From Labyrinthula sp. Ha (Eukaryota; Sar; Bigyra; Labyrinthulida; Labyrinthulaceae): 64,000 nucleotides of DNA. The stretch is from the NCBI GenBank assembly GCA_015227615.1, contig JAALGZ010000005.1, positions 1,550,001 through 1,614,000 on the forward strand, written 5' to 3'. Under the pieces are notes generated by a model. That model saw only the letters and a program-made list of their open reading frames with translations, made no database searches and had not been told where the DNA came from. Shown here piece after piece: positions 49,906-61,109 of the stretch; the first letter of the stretch is position 1, and each line of letters starts with the position of its first letter. Both the position numbers and the translations under genes were made by a program.

Positions 49906-50526
49906 ATGAATAAGTTTTTTCAGCGATTTAGTCGTTTATCGGTATATCCAAATCAGAAGAGATTTCAATCAAATTTGGCTAAAAAGGAAGTAGAACCAGT
50001 GTTTTCCAATGTTAGACTAAGGAAACTTCAATTTACGAATACCGGAGAAGGTGAAACGCCTTCTTCAGTCCGTCGAAAACTTGAGGTTCCATTGTATCGA
50101 GAAGTGTTGGTTCAAAGAATGAATATACCAGGAAGCCCACAGAGATTAAATTTAATCGCTAGAATGATACGAACTTTGACCGTTCAAGATGCTATGGATT
50201 CTTTGAGATACTTGAATAAAGGAAAATCTGGTTTGGTTATGCAAGAGTTACACAAAGGAATCCAACTGGCTAAAGACCTTCATGGACTTGGGAGAAGTGA
50301 TTTATATGTGGCAGTTTGTGGAGTTGGAAAAGGGCATGCTGAGAAAAGGGTGGAAATTCATGGAAGAGGTAGGTCTGGTGTACGAACAGTCAAGAAAGCA
50401 CATTTAACTATTGTTTTGAGAGAAATGGCTGGGCGAAAATTGTCACTTCAAAGGCAAATAAGGAAAAAGAAAAAAAGGAAGGAAAAGCTTTTAGCCTACA
50501 AAAAGAAATATAGATATTTTCAATAA
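49906..50526 (+). CDS. Mitochondrial large-subunit ribosomal protein uL22m
   Basis: A 206-residue single exon. An Arg/Ser-rich N-terminus (MNKFFQRFSRLSVYPNQKRFQ) fits a mitochondrial presequence. The L22 core follows: SPQRLNLIARMIRTLTVQDAMD, GIQLAKDLHG, the RVEIHGRGRSG segment near 150 and KKAHLTIVLRE. uL22 lines the exit tunnel of the large subunit. A Lys/Arg-rich tail (RKKKKRKEKLLAYKKK) extends beyond the bacterial core. It ends 5 bp from the convergent bL35m gene, so both mitoribosomal large-subunit proteins sit tail to tail. Confidence 0.92.
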   Translation: MNKFFQRFSRLSVYPNQKRFQSNLAKKEVEPVFSNVRLRKLQFTNTGEGETPSSVRRKLEVPLYREVLVQRMNIPGSPQRLNLIARMIRTLTVQDAMDSLRYLNKGKSGLVMQELHKGIQLAKDLHGLGRSDLYVAVCGVGKGHAEKRVEIHGRGRSGVRTVKKAHLTIVLREMAGRKLSLQRQIRKKKKRKEKLLAYKKKYRYFQ

Positions 50527-50531
50527 TTGAT

Positions 50532-50804
50532 TTAGCTGCTTGACATTTTAACTATTCTCTTAAAGTTTGCAGATCCCTTTTCCAAGAATGCATTCTTTGC
50601 AAGTTTTTGATTATGCGTTCTACTATGCTTACGCATCTTATGAACAGAACCTGTATGTTTGTGTTTTATATTTCCACTCTTTGTGACTCTAAACCTTTTC
50701 TTTACACTTCCGTTTGTTTTCATTTTCGTCCGAACAGGCGTGTGGAACATATTGGAAGAAATCAATGCTTTAGCACTGTTTGCTAACTTATTGGCGGACT
50801 GCAT
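50532..50804 (-). CDS. Mitochondrial large-subunit ribosomal protein bL35m
   Basis: A 90-residue single exon. KMKTNGSVKKRFRVTKSGNI and KHKHTGSVHKMRKHSRTHNQ form the bL35 core (KxKTxxxxxKRFxxTxxGxxK...). About 28 residues precede it (MQSANKLANSAKALISSN), consistent with a mitochondrial presequence. Tail-to-tail with uL22m, with a 5-bp gap. Confidence 0.9.
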   Translation of the reverse strand: MQSANKLANSAKALISSNMFHTPVRTKMKTNGSVKKRFRVTKSGNIKHKHTGSVHKMRKHSRTHNQKLAKNAFLEKGSANFKRIVKMSSS

Positions 50805-50840
50805 AATTTAATTAACTGTGAATGAGAACGTATGTGCACT

Positions 50841-50984
50841 AAATGGTTGCTTACTGATTGTTGATTGACGAGGTGCTGTTATCCGTTCCTTCTTGGATTC
50901 CTGCAAGTGCGGTAATGTCATACTGCATTGAGATACTTTTCGCAAAGAGACATAGGACCAGGACATACTTGCGCATGGTTTCAT
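50841..50984 (-). other. Short coding-like patch upstream of bL35m (small secreted peptide or exon?)
   Basis: On the minus strand an ATG near 50975 opens 41 codons beginning MRKYVLVLCLFAKSISMQ, which resembles a signal peptide, and ending at a TAA that overlaps a GTAAGC donor-like site. An overlapping ATG frame of 59 codons starts a few bases upstream. The patch is less AT-rich than its flanks. It may be a tiny gene, a leader exon or an upstream reading frame of bL35m. Confidence 0.2.
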
Positions 50985-51060
50985 TTTTTATACATGTCTA
51001 GAGACAAAACCACAGTTTCCCTGTGAAAAACTGTAATAAAATATTATCCATCTATAATTA

Positions 51061-51510
51061 AACAAGAAAAATATATTTTCTAAAGTTTTATTGAGCTAAA
51101 TTTATGTTCTTGTCTCTTTTATTGGTGATAAGCAAATAATGGTTGAACATCGGGTAACTTATAGACTTATGAATGATACAATGACCTATATGTTTCTTGG
51201 AAAATAAATAAAAATACTGTTTTAACACAACAATATTCATTTCGTGTTTTCTCATCCAAATATTTGTAATGCCAAAGAATTCAGGAGGATTACTTGAAAG
51301 ATTCTTCCTTACTTCACCTGCACGATAAACAAAAATTAAGTACACTATTACAGTAAAAAAAACAGGCAAAAAAAAATTATTTTTTTATCAAGTAATACCT
51401 TGGCACTAACGAATCAAGGTTCATAAACTCATTTTTCTGCTTTTGCAATGTAAGGGTCAGAACATTTGTTACCAAAAAAGCAATGCTGTATTTAAACAAA
51501 AAGATTATAA
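51061..51510 (-). other. Coding-like blocks, minus strand, unresolved
   Basis: Two blocks look protein-like on the minus strand. One (about 51500-51390) contains QKQKNEFMNLDSLVPRYY after an acceptor-like AAATACAG. The other (about 51317-51200) contains GEVRKNLSSNPPEFFGITNI after an acceptor-like CGTGCAG. They may be exons of a small membrane protein, but no phase-consistent join was found. Confidence 0.2.
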
Positions 51511-51570
51511 AAAATATAACACGTGAAGCAACGGTTTCGAAAGGAAAATGATATTTTTATTTATATGACA

Positions 51571-52595
51571 TTATAAATCCTGTAGTTGACTTATCGCCCC
51601 CATTTCGCCAAATAGATTTAATTTTCTTCTTGAAAGGACCATGAACTGATAGCTAGAAAACATTGTTGGTGTGTTCATAAATCTGAGTCTAAGCTATATG
51701 TATTCCAAGAGACGACTCACTCATTGGAACTATGGATATATTCTGAGAAGTTTTATTACTAAGTTATTGAGAATTCTTAGTCTCTTACAAAGTAAACTTA
51801 CCAACTTTTGTAAATCTTCTAACGTTTTCCAAGACAATTCTTGAGAAATACCTAAAAGGCCATTGGATCCATAGTCTATGTTTCCTAATGCGCTTGGAAC
51901 ATGATTTGTAAGTGGCAATAAACTTTCAAGAATAATAAGTTTTCAAGGCCTATGTTTGATGCTGATTTAAGTTCTATCTTGGCTGGAGTACTGATACGAT
52001 ATGTCAGTAAATCTTATTAACTAGGCTATGCCATGAATCTTACACCTACCCATTTTCTCAATGAAACCTTGAAAACCTTTTAATTTTTCTTCAATGGGGT
52101 TAGGGGTATAGTTTTCTTTCCCTGTTGCCAAGTAAATTCTCTAAAGCGAGTGTATTCTCGCTTTGCATAACTAGTAAGCACAACGCCTTATGTCTTTGGT
52201 AGAGCCTCATTTTTCAAGGTTGTACTGTATTTCCAACTGAGGAATTCTTGCTTGGCAGGTAGGCATTCGTGTGAGCTTTAGAACAGAGTTTCTTTTCTCT
52301 ATTCTCAACTTCACATTCTTCAACTCCATTTTCCAACTCGCAGTTGGTTAATACTTTTAGCACGACATCCGCTGCAAATAAATGTGGTTTGTTATATTCA
52401 TAGGTTCAGTCTCAAGGAAATAGTGTAACATTTTAGATATCTTTGAGAAATTTTATTATTATTTTGCTTTACTTGGTTTAATCTTGTGTCAATAGGTATC
52501 TTCTTAATATTGTCGGTTGGACGTCTGTTAATGCTTGTGTGGTCTGCGGGAACCGGTACCACACAAATGTTATCAAGACTAGAACAGTGTGGCAT
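51571..52595 (-). CDS. Unidentified multi-exon gene split by short introns (model partial)
   Basis: Several short coding blocks on the minus strand join in phase. Block 52140-52050 (LATGKENYTPNPIEEKLKGF) joins over a 37-nt intron to 52012-51924 (DLTYRISTPAKIELKSASN), then over a 31-nt intron to 51892-51789 (RKHRLWIQWPFRYFSRIVLE), then over a 30-nt intron (51759-51788) to a block starting at 51758. The last block (51693-51571, MFSSYQFMVLSRRKLNLFGE) ends in TAA, but its junction is unresolved. Upstream, 52380-52225 (ADVVLKVLTNCELENGVEE) and a likely first exon from ATG 52595 (SSLDNICVVPVPADHTS) look coding, but the joins are ambiguous. No family is recognised. Unresolved frames leave open that it is decayed. 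It diverges from the myosin gene, 126 bp between starts. Confidence 0.5.
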
Positions 52596-52721
52596 TACCA
52601 CGACATAAAGCTTGGATTAAGTAATATCAACTCACTAGAGAAATCGCGCTGAATCGAACTAACACCTTGCGATAAATCTGTACCTTCACCTTATTCATCA
52701 TTACCAACTCCCACATAAAAT

Positions 52722-55700
52722 ATGTACGAGGTATGGTGTGCCGGTTGTCAAGGCCCTCACGACCCCCAAAAGCACAACAAGCTAAGTAAGAAGAAAACAG
52801 CTAAAACCCCTGTGGAGAACGTCGAACCTCAAAGCAGACTTAACGAAGAATACAACCTGATACCAGGCAAGGTTGTTTGGGTGGAATCAAAACAAAATGA
52901 TGCTGATGCACTAACAATAACAGGAGGAGGCTTACTTACTAATTGGAAGCGAGCAGTAATCTCTTCTCGCTACGGAGACTCGCTTACTTTAATTCCAGAC
53001 ATTGACAATAAGAAACTCCAACAAAGTTTTATTCCACTAAGTAGCTACCAAGTGACCAATGCAGATAACGTTTTCCCCGCTAACGATTCAATTGTTCCAG
53101 ATTTAACGCAGTTAAGGTTTATCCATGAACCTGCGATTTTATGGAATATTAAGAGAAGATCCGAATGGAGACTTCCGTATACTTTCATTGGTAAATTTCC
53201 TTTTGCTAATTATTTTTAGGTGAAGTTCTAATCTCCGTGAATCCTCTTCAGGATGTAGATGCTCTAGCTAATGCCGCAAACATGCAGCCAAACTACTTGT
53301 TTGATCCTCACCCTCGAACAGTTGCAGAAAGAGCCTTACGGAAGATGAGGTTTGGGATTAAAGAGCTTAATCGGAGACAAGCACTTGCCACGAAACAAAA
53401 TTTTGCTGCTGGTTCCTTCTCTTCTTTAGCAGATCAAGATGACACTGAACCTGTATTTTTACTCGATATAATAATTTGTAGGTGCGAATAAATCAGGCAG
53501 TAATAATTTCTGGAGAAAGTGGTAGTGGGAAAACAGAAAATGCGCGTCGAGTTTTGGCTCAACTAGTTGAAGGTTTTGAGGAAGAAGAAAACTCGGAGAC
53601 TGGATCAGTTACAGTAGGCGTTCAGGAGAGAATTCTCGGCACAGAACCGATTTTAGAAGCTTTTGGGAATGCATCAACCGAACGAAATTCTAATAGTATT
53701 AAAGTTAATTTCATTTATGTTATAGGTTCACGGTTTGGGAAGTTTTTAAAGTTGTATTATACTATTGACGAAGAAGACTTCGTGGAATTAAGAGGGGCTA
53801 GTATAGAAACCTACCTATTAGAACAGGCTAGAGTTACTGCTTTAATACACAAGAAGAACTCTGCTTCAAATGATATTAAGATGAGAGTTTCAGTTGGAAG
53901 AAAAAGCCGGGCTCGAAAGCCCATGCCTGGCTTGTCACCTGTTGGGAGTGAAATGACAGAACGAAACTACCGAGTCTTTTATAACGTACTCTCTGCAGCG
54001 CAAACTGATGAGGTTATGTCAGAGCGTCTTGGGTTTGATGAAGCCGATTTTTCATTTTGTCTAACTGGTGGAAGGTATCAGTTTTTAGCCAAAGACAAAT
54101 CCCAGTTTTCTGAACTGAATGCAGCACTTGAGCAGGCAAATCTAGCTGCTCCTGTTGGCGTGTTGTATCAACTGATAGGGGGAATTCTGCACTTGGGAAA
54201 CGCTTTATATCAACTGGAATCTTTCAATACAAGTCAAGGGGATGCCGCTCGTATATCAGCTAAAACTGCTCTTTCTGATTCTAATTCGTATGACGCTTAT
54301 AAGTGGGCTGTAGACCTTCTTGGTCTTGATCAAGAACTTTTTGAAAGATTGTTTCTTCAAAGCGTAGTGAAGGTAGGCAGAGAAGAGATGGTTAAAAAAA
54401 GAAGCGTGGATGAGGCGAAGAATATTCTGGAATCAGTTGCCAGAAAAATCTTCTCTCTAACCTTTGACTGGCTTGTGCTGCAGCTGAATGGAAACTTATG
54501 GGACAATAATCAAGAAGTTGCTGTAACTGTCTCTGAGTGTAATTTCGTTGGTATAGTAGATGTTTTTGGTTTTGAAAGCTTTGAAAATAATGGTCTCGAG
54601 CAGCTTTTGATCAACTACGCCAACGAAGTTTTACAAAATATTTTTACCCAGCAGGTGATTATCGCTGAAGCAGAACTATGTAAACGAGAGGGAATCTCGT
54701 TGGATTCAGCAGAACAGGATGGTAAGACTAGTACAAAAAATCTTTTGGTTGAGAAGGATGCAAGGAATAGATTTGCGTTTTTCAACACATTATTTAAGAT
54801 TCTGGACTCTTCGATGAGAGTGCCATCACCTTCTGACTCTAAATTTTTGAAGGAAATTCAAAAGAAGTTGCGAAAGAATGATTTATTCCAGTTGCCCCAT
54901 AGAAAGGATTTGAATCATAAATTCTTGATTAGGCATTTTGCTGCAACTACAACATATACTGTTGGGGAGTTTCAAGCAAAGAACCAAGATCAACTAGGTT
55001 CTACCACTTCTGCAATAGGTGCGTTGTTTGTGGAGCTGTTGGAGAAATCGACAAACCCCATTCTGAAGCATCTTCCTTTGGTTCTAAGAGCAGAAGAAGA
55101 GCAGAATGTGCCCTCGAAACGCTTTGCACCAACATCGATGACCAACCCTGTGAGAAGTAAAACTGACGTTAAAAGCGGAACAAGAAAATCTCTATACAAG
55201 AGTATGCAAAACCTAGGCAGGTCCAAGAGTTTCAAGAATTTGAAGTCTATGTCATCTTCTCTGAATGTGAAAGGACTTTCAATGGCTGGAAGGAAGAAGA
55301 AACCTAAACAAGTATCTATCTCATTAACATTCAAAACTCAAGTAGCGGGTTTACAGAAAACTTTATCGGCCTGTGGCTGCAGCTATATACGCTGCATCAA
55401 ACCCAACCCAAAAAATCAACCTCCAGATACTGGACGTTTAAAAAATCCTTTTAATCGAAGATCTGCCACTAGAGAAAATGTTTCAGAATTATACAATTTT
55501 TACGGATATAAGAAAGCAGAAAGTGTACTTAAATCGAGAAGATATAATAGGAATAAGAACCTTATTAACAGACCAGATGTGTCTAATCATTATCGACTGA
55601 TGAACCTAATGGGAGCTGGTCAAAATCAAAGTGAATATTTCAACTCGGAATATGTGACAAAACAGCTTCATTGTTTAGGTATATTCGATGCAGTTCAGGT

Positions 55701-58700
55701 ATTGAAGTCTGGGCTTCCTACTCGAATTAGTTTTTCTACTTTTATGGATACATTTTCCGCAGCCATTCCCAAAGAAAGCTCAGTTCTGGCAGCTGCATCT
55801 CTGAAGCAGGCTGGAAACGAGAGACCATACATTGCGGCTCTACTTTGGGCTTTCAAGGTTCCTCCAGAATGTTTTCGGCTAGGTACAACTATGGTGTTTT
55901 TCAGATTTGGGCAATTAGACTTCGTTTCCTCTATTCTAAATTCGGCCAATACCTGGAAAGAGAATGGATCCGATGCCAGCCGTGCACGGCTCAACAACTT
56001 ACTTGATCAGGCGGAAGATGATCAAACCGAAAGTAATTTCCATTCTAAGGAGGAAGTAGTTCACCGCTTTAAAAAATATTTTGTTCGCATGTATTGGAGA
56101 AAAACCATTGTAAAAATTGTTGCAACAAACCATTTCACCGAACTTGGAAGAAGGGCTCGAGCTGCAAGGGTGATACAAAGATTCTTTCGAAAGGCACTTG
56201 ACCAAGCAGAGTTTGCCCTCAAGCAAAGGCTTGACATGCGGGCCACGGAACTACAAAGGATTTGGCGGGGATATAAAGGGCGCCAGGTAGCAGTAGAGAT
56301 GAGAGCAGAGAGGGCACAAAGAGAAAAGCTGCTGAAACGAAGTCGTGAGATTGCTAAGAAGAAAAAGTCTCGCATTAATGATTTTGAGGCGCATCAGACT
56401 ATGCAGCGAAAGAAGTTGGAACAAGAACGCAAAAAGGAAATTGAGAAGAGTTTAAGAGTTGAAAAAAAGCTGCAGAAGTGGCAAGAAGCACGTGAAAGGG
56501 AGAAGAAGCTTGAAGTTGAACGACAAGAGGCGGAGGCCAAAAAGGCTGATGCCTTGAGGCAGCTTCTAGAGGAAGAAGAGAACATTCGAAAGAAGAAAGA
56601 GCATCTAAAAGAAAAGAGAAAGCAAGAAATGAAAAAGTTTCATGACGAATTAGGAAACTCAGCAGATTCAGATGAACAATCAGATGACTCTGATGGTAGT
56701 ATTGAAAAGATATCCAGTCTTGCTCAATCCAATATTCGTTCAGAATCTAGAGTTTCTATGGCTTCTACTCGATCTAAAACAGACTCCCGCTTGAAAAGAA
56801 AAACTAGAGGAACGCAAAAAGGAAAGAAGTATAGAAGTTGGAGGAAGACTACAAGAAAGTCTGTAGTTAAAGAGAGACTTGAAGCTGCTCAAAATCTCAT
56901 TGAAGAAGCGAAGCATAAGAAAAGTTTAAATTCGCTGAATGGTAGCGATGATCCTCTGAAGCTAGATATGTTGAACTCATCCCGGACAAGTTTATATTCC
57001 GAAAAGAGCACATCTAACATAACAAGGAAAAGTAAGTTGAAGCGAAAAACCAAGCCAAAAGGAACTAAGAGCAGATATGCCGAGGAAGTGAAGAAACAGT
57101 TAATGAAACCAAGAACTTCAATGGATAAGAGAAATTCCGAAAACAATGGCGATCAAGAAAATTCAACCTCGACGGATGATTCCCAGCTAAGTAGGAGCAA
57201 CGAACCCCCTGTTCCATCCAAAGAAAGCAAACCAAGGCAAGGTAATTATGAATCATCTAGTGAGATTGAAGACAACGGCAGTCAAGAAACACCATTGTTC
57301 GATGATGATCCAAGGGTTCCATCTTTGGATCGAGCGTTCTCCCTGACATCAGCCGATCAACTAGATCTATATACTCAAGAAGTTAAACCCAGACTGGGAA
57401 CAGAAGACTCGTACAGAATATCTTTGAAAAAAGCTCGATATGCTGAACGGCCAACACTTGCTCGGATGGTTTTTGATGATAGGCTGGAAAAGCTACAGAC
57501 TATAGTCAATAAGGTTAATGCCGCACGAGCTGCTCAAAAAGCTGCTGATGAATCTGCTTTCAATAAAGTTAGTTACCTTTCCCTCAGACGAAGGCAGCGT
57601 GAAGAGCTTATTGGTGCTGTTGATGTTGAGCAACTTGGTGAATCCGGTGGAGTTCAGCAAATTGCAACTTCTGCATCTAACCTATCTGCAAGATCTGTTG
57701 AATCAGCTGGAAGCGGAAAGCGACAATGGGTTAATGGGGCTAAGAAGAACAATAGAGCTCGTTATCGGAACATTCAGAAAACGCTCAAATTTCCTGGTGA
57801 CAAGTTATCGAAGAAAATTAAGTTTACTGATCCCACTCTGGTTCCCAAACTTGCGAAATTTACTCTTCCTCAAACTTTTAAGTTCCGGGTACTTGCCTTT
57901 TATGTGCTTAAGACACCTAATTCCTTGATGCAAACGGGCAGATCCTCGCGTCGAAGCATTAATAGAAGAACGTTTTCTTTTTCCTCTGCAACGGGTTCAA
58001 GTGTATCATTTGTCGGAGGGAATAAGGAATCATTGGCAGGGTTCTTATCTATGGAGGTAAAGAGAAACGAGAACTGGAAGTTCTTCACGGAAAGAAAACT
58101 AACTCTTCAAAAATTGGTACTTGGGTCGGGTTCATTGCGGTTGGAAAAAGTAAAAACAAAGATTAAGAACAAAGACAAAAACCATAAATGTGTTGCTCTG
58201 CTTAAGAATGAGTTAAGTATCACACTCGATCATAAAACAAAAATTCACATTAAGCAACTTAACGAAGAAGAGGAAAGTGGGTTAGCTGGTACACCCTATG
58301 AAGTATTTGTTCAACACGTTCCTGATGGTAAAACATTATGCTTTCAGTTTGACAACCAAAAGGCACGTGATGAATGGTTTTATGAACTTAGGAAGGCTCA
58401 AATTGGTTTCTTTGGGAATGACATTCTGCATATGGCGCACAGACGACAGCTTCAAAAGTTAGATAAATCTGCTCGATTAATTGCAAGCTCTAACCTTCGA
58501 CCAAAGAATATGGAGAAACAGATTTTGGCTGCATTTTCAGTTCTTAAGAGTAAGACTGAGGGTGATAGTAGGTACACAAACGGTAAAGTTCTTAATCCAA
58601 AATTCAACTCCAGTAAACCAGGCCGAAGAACTCGGTTGAAGGGCAAGAAGAAACCAGGAATTCTACAGCTTTGGACCAAAGGGTTTTTCCAGCTTGGAGT

Positions 58701-58824
58701 TTCGGAGAGACCTGCAAAGAGGCAGAGGGCTAAAGAATCTAGCAGTTCTGGAAACCTGATGGTGCGATCTCCTAGACAGGGTCGTAGCCCAAGATTGCAA
58801 CGAAAGATGGCTAGTGGTTTTTAA
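52722..58824 (+). CDS. Unconventional myosin heavy chain, four exons with 29-, 29- and 30-nt introns
   Basis: Exons 52722-53190, 53220-53452, 53482-53695 and 53726-58824 give 2,004 residues. Motor domain: YTFIGEVLISVNPL, P-loop GESGSGKTE (about 245), switch I NSNSSRFGKF (about 302, created by splicing), switch II DVFGFESFENN (about 583), and CSYIRCIKPNP (about 860). An insertion of roughly 70 residues follows before YVTKQLHCLGIFDAV. Two or so IQ motifs (RVIQRFFRKALDQ, TELQRIWRGYKGRQ; about 1116-1160) bind light chains or calmodulin. They are followed by a long Lys/Glu/Arg helix (about 1170-1290), a disordered basic/Ser region, and a C-terminal PH-like module (about 1750-1870; PDGKTLCFQFDNQKARDEWF). 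It is an actin-based motor probably targeted to membranes. The class cannot be assigned. Confidence 0.93.
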
Positions 58825-59298
58825 TTTAATCGGAAACATTGAAATATATAGGGTTGCCTTATTTTAGATACTTGTATTTAATTTTACTTATCGTTCAATA
58901 TCTTGTTATAGTGAGACTCAGTGTAATGGTTATATTCTGAGTAGAAAGGGTACTTAAGCTGAAGTATTTTTCATACAATCTTATCCCTAGCAATAGGTTA
59001 CCTGCTTAGTAGAAAGCCATTCCCATAGAACCACAGACTGGTACATTTATGTAAAGGTAAAACTCTACAAAGAAATCACAAACAGGGGTAGGCTAGGGCT
59101 GAAAGAACCACAAAAGACAGGGAACTGCTCAAGTTGGGAAAACCGAAATACAATGAACGAAAATTAGATCCTGTCCCTACTCACACCTTGAGTACTAAAT
59201 ATTTGATAAAGTTGACTATATTTAAGTAAGGAAGTTAGCGTCGATGCAATACACGCTTTGCATCTTGAAATATTGTGATTCATACTTACTAAACAAGC

Positions 59299-59789
59299 TT
59301 AGGTTTCTGGTTTAACTATGTTAATAAAGCTTATTCTAAGTCCTGTAGTTGCTACCATGGAAAGGTGATGAGAGCAAAGATTTTCTGGCTCTACATAATT
59401 TCCCAAAGTTCTAGGCAGGGTCTTCTTCTTCTCACTTACATATGTGTCAATGACTGTGAGTTTTCCATTAACATGCCAAAATATAAGTAGTTTTGCAGCA
59501 CCAAGACAACATAATACAAAACTTTTGAATAAATCCACCTAAAGTAAAAGCTTATAAAGAAATACTATCAAGCCAACAAAGATTAAAATATGCGATTGTC
59601 TAGAGTTCTGAATTAAAGTTGGAGTTGGATTTCGAAGCTTATAGTCAAAGAAAGCTCTTATGCATTTCCCAGTAAGATCAAGCGAAGTAGCTTCTCCCAA
59701 GACTCCTGCAAAATCGTCGACTATTCTTCTGAAGAAAGCTGGACCCTGAATTTCTCGCCCACAGACCAGCCAAGGTATATCTTTCAAAT
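59299..59789 (-). CDS. 3' part of an unidentified split gene with a 27-nt intron
   Basis: Two reading blocks on the minus strand (59789-59566 and 59538-59299) join in phase over a 27-nt GT-AG intron (59539-59565), giving about 153 residues. The first block has REIQGPAFFRRIVDDFAGVL and a hydrophobic end (SHILIFVGLIV) that continues through the junction into DLFKSFVLCCLGAAKLLIFW. The tail is polar and ends at TAA. The first block opens after an acceptor-like TTCTAAG with no ATG, so at least one more exon lies upstream; 59820-59870 (SISREFRVNID) is a candidate. No family recognised. Convergent with the myosin gene. Confidence 0.5.
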
Positions 59790-59869
59790 CTTAGAATTAT
59801 AATCATGATACTATCAATGTTTACTCTAAATTCCCGGGAAATGCTTAGAGTCACTCAAACTAAACACAA

Positions 59870-61100
59870 GTGCAGCAACACGGGTTTGAAATTTTCAAAT
59901 ATAATAAAATAGCACCCTAGCAGCCAACTATAGCTACAAATAACGTTTAGTGTCATTTTTTAAGGTGAAATGGACAATTATTCCGTTTGTGCAAACCTTA
60001 TTGCATGCCGGGGTATGATTTCGTACTTTGCTTTATTCCTCAATCAGCACTTTCGGTAAACACTACATATATATTGTCCGAAGCAAATATCATAGCTCCA
60101 AACTAATGAAAATCTTATTTATACCTTCGCGTACTCTTGTCAGATGACACACCTACTTACGAAGTGTTCACTTTGTAAGCTCAGTCTGGAGTGTTGTAAA
60201 TCTTATTCGGGAAACCCCCGGTAGATCCACTGCTGATTGAGGATGAATGTCACATCTAAGGGGTAATAGAGGTTTTCAGTTGTGTTAGTTATTACAACAT
60301 GGAACATTCATTATGGGAAATATAATTATCTAAAAACTTCGTAAGATCTAGCAGACGTTGCGAAATTTAATTTAAATGCAATGTAACTGACTTCACATAA
60401 AGGAATCACGCGGTTAAAATGCTAAAGCAAGTTTTCATTGGAAAGCACAAATATTCTAAGGATGAGTTTCCTTCTTATTCAATTTATGGAGTAAGTTTCC
60501 TGTAGATCTCCTGTAGCCTTGGACAAACCAGTTATAGTTTAGTGGATGCTTCTAAAGGGTGCTATGAAGTTCATTTAGAGCTTAACATAAAGACCCTCAC
60601 TATGTTCAAATTTCAATGTATATAAAAACTGTATTAAATGACCTTCACTCAAACGTGGATTATTAAAAAAGTTACTGGAATTTTACTAGCTGAATGATCT
60701 TATAATGCTTGAAGACATTTAAAAAAGACTCTTAATCAAAATTTATTGAAGAGTAAAGGTTTTCTTGATCTTAGAATCGACATTAATGCGCCAAGCAGTT
60801 GAAGCCTAGCCGTCGTCTGTCCACAGCTGTGCACAACCATGTACATAAATATATGCAGTTAGGCCTAGGCACGTGTGCAATTAGACCCACATGTGTGCAC
60901 CTGGGTAAGCGCACGAACATGGGTTATTGTCAACGTGTGATGGTAGTTTAGACAAACTTCATTGGTCAGCAGCACTTGTGTAGTTGGGAAACAACCGTGT
61001 GTGGAACTTTCGGAATTAAAAGAACTATGCTCTCTTGTAGAAGATAACTGGTTCATAACCAATTAACAATAGAAAATAGCAGGTTAAGATCCTAACGCTG
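59870..61100. other. Non-coding stretch; possible LTR-like flank near its end
   Basis: No gene recognised. About 60,830-61,060 is richer in GC and GTGTGCA-like words than its surroundings and directly precedes the Ty1/copia-family fossil, so it could be part of that element's terminal repeat or leader. No second copy is in the window to confirm it. Confidence 0.4.
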
Positions 61101-61109
61101 TCAGAATTA

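Noticed and set aside
55545-55575. GTACTT...ATAG segment of 26 nt inside the myosin insertion as an intron
   Set aside because: Removing it would break the reading frame of an otherwise continuous exon.
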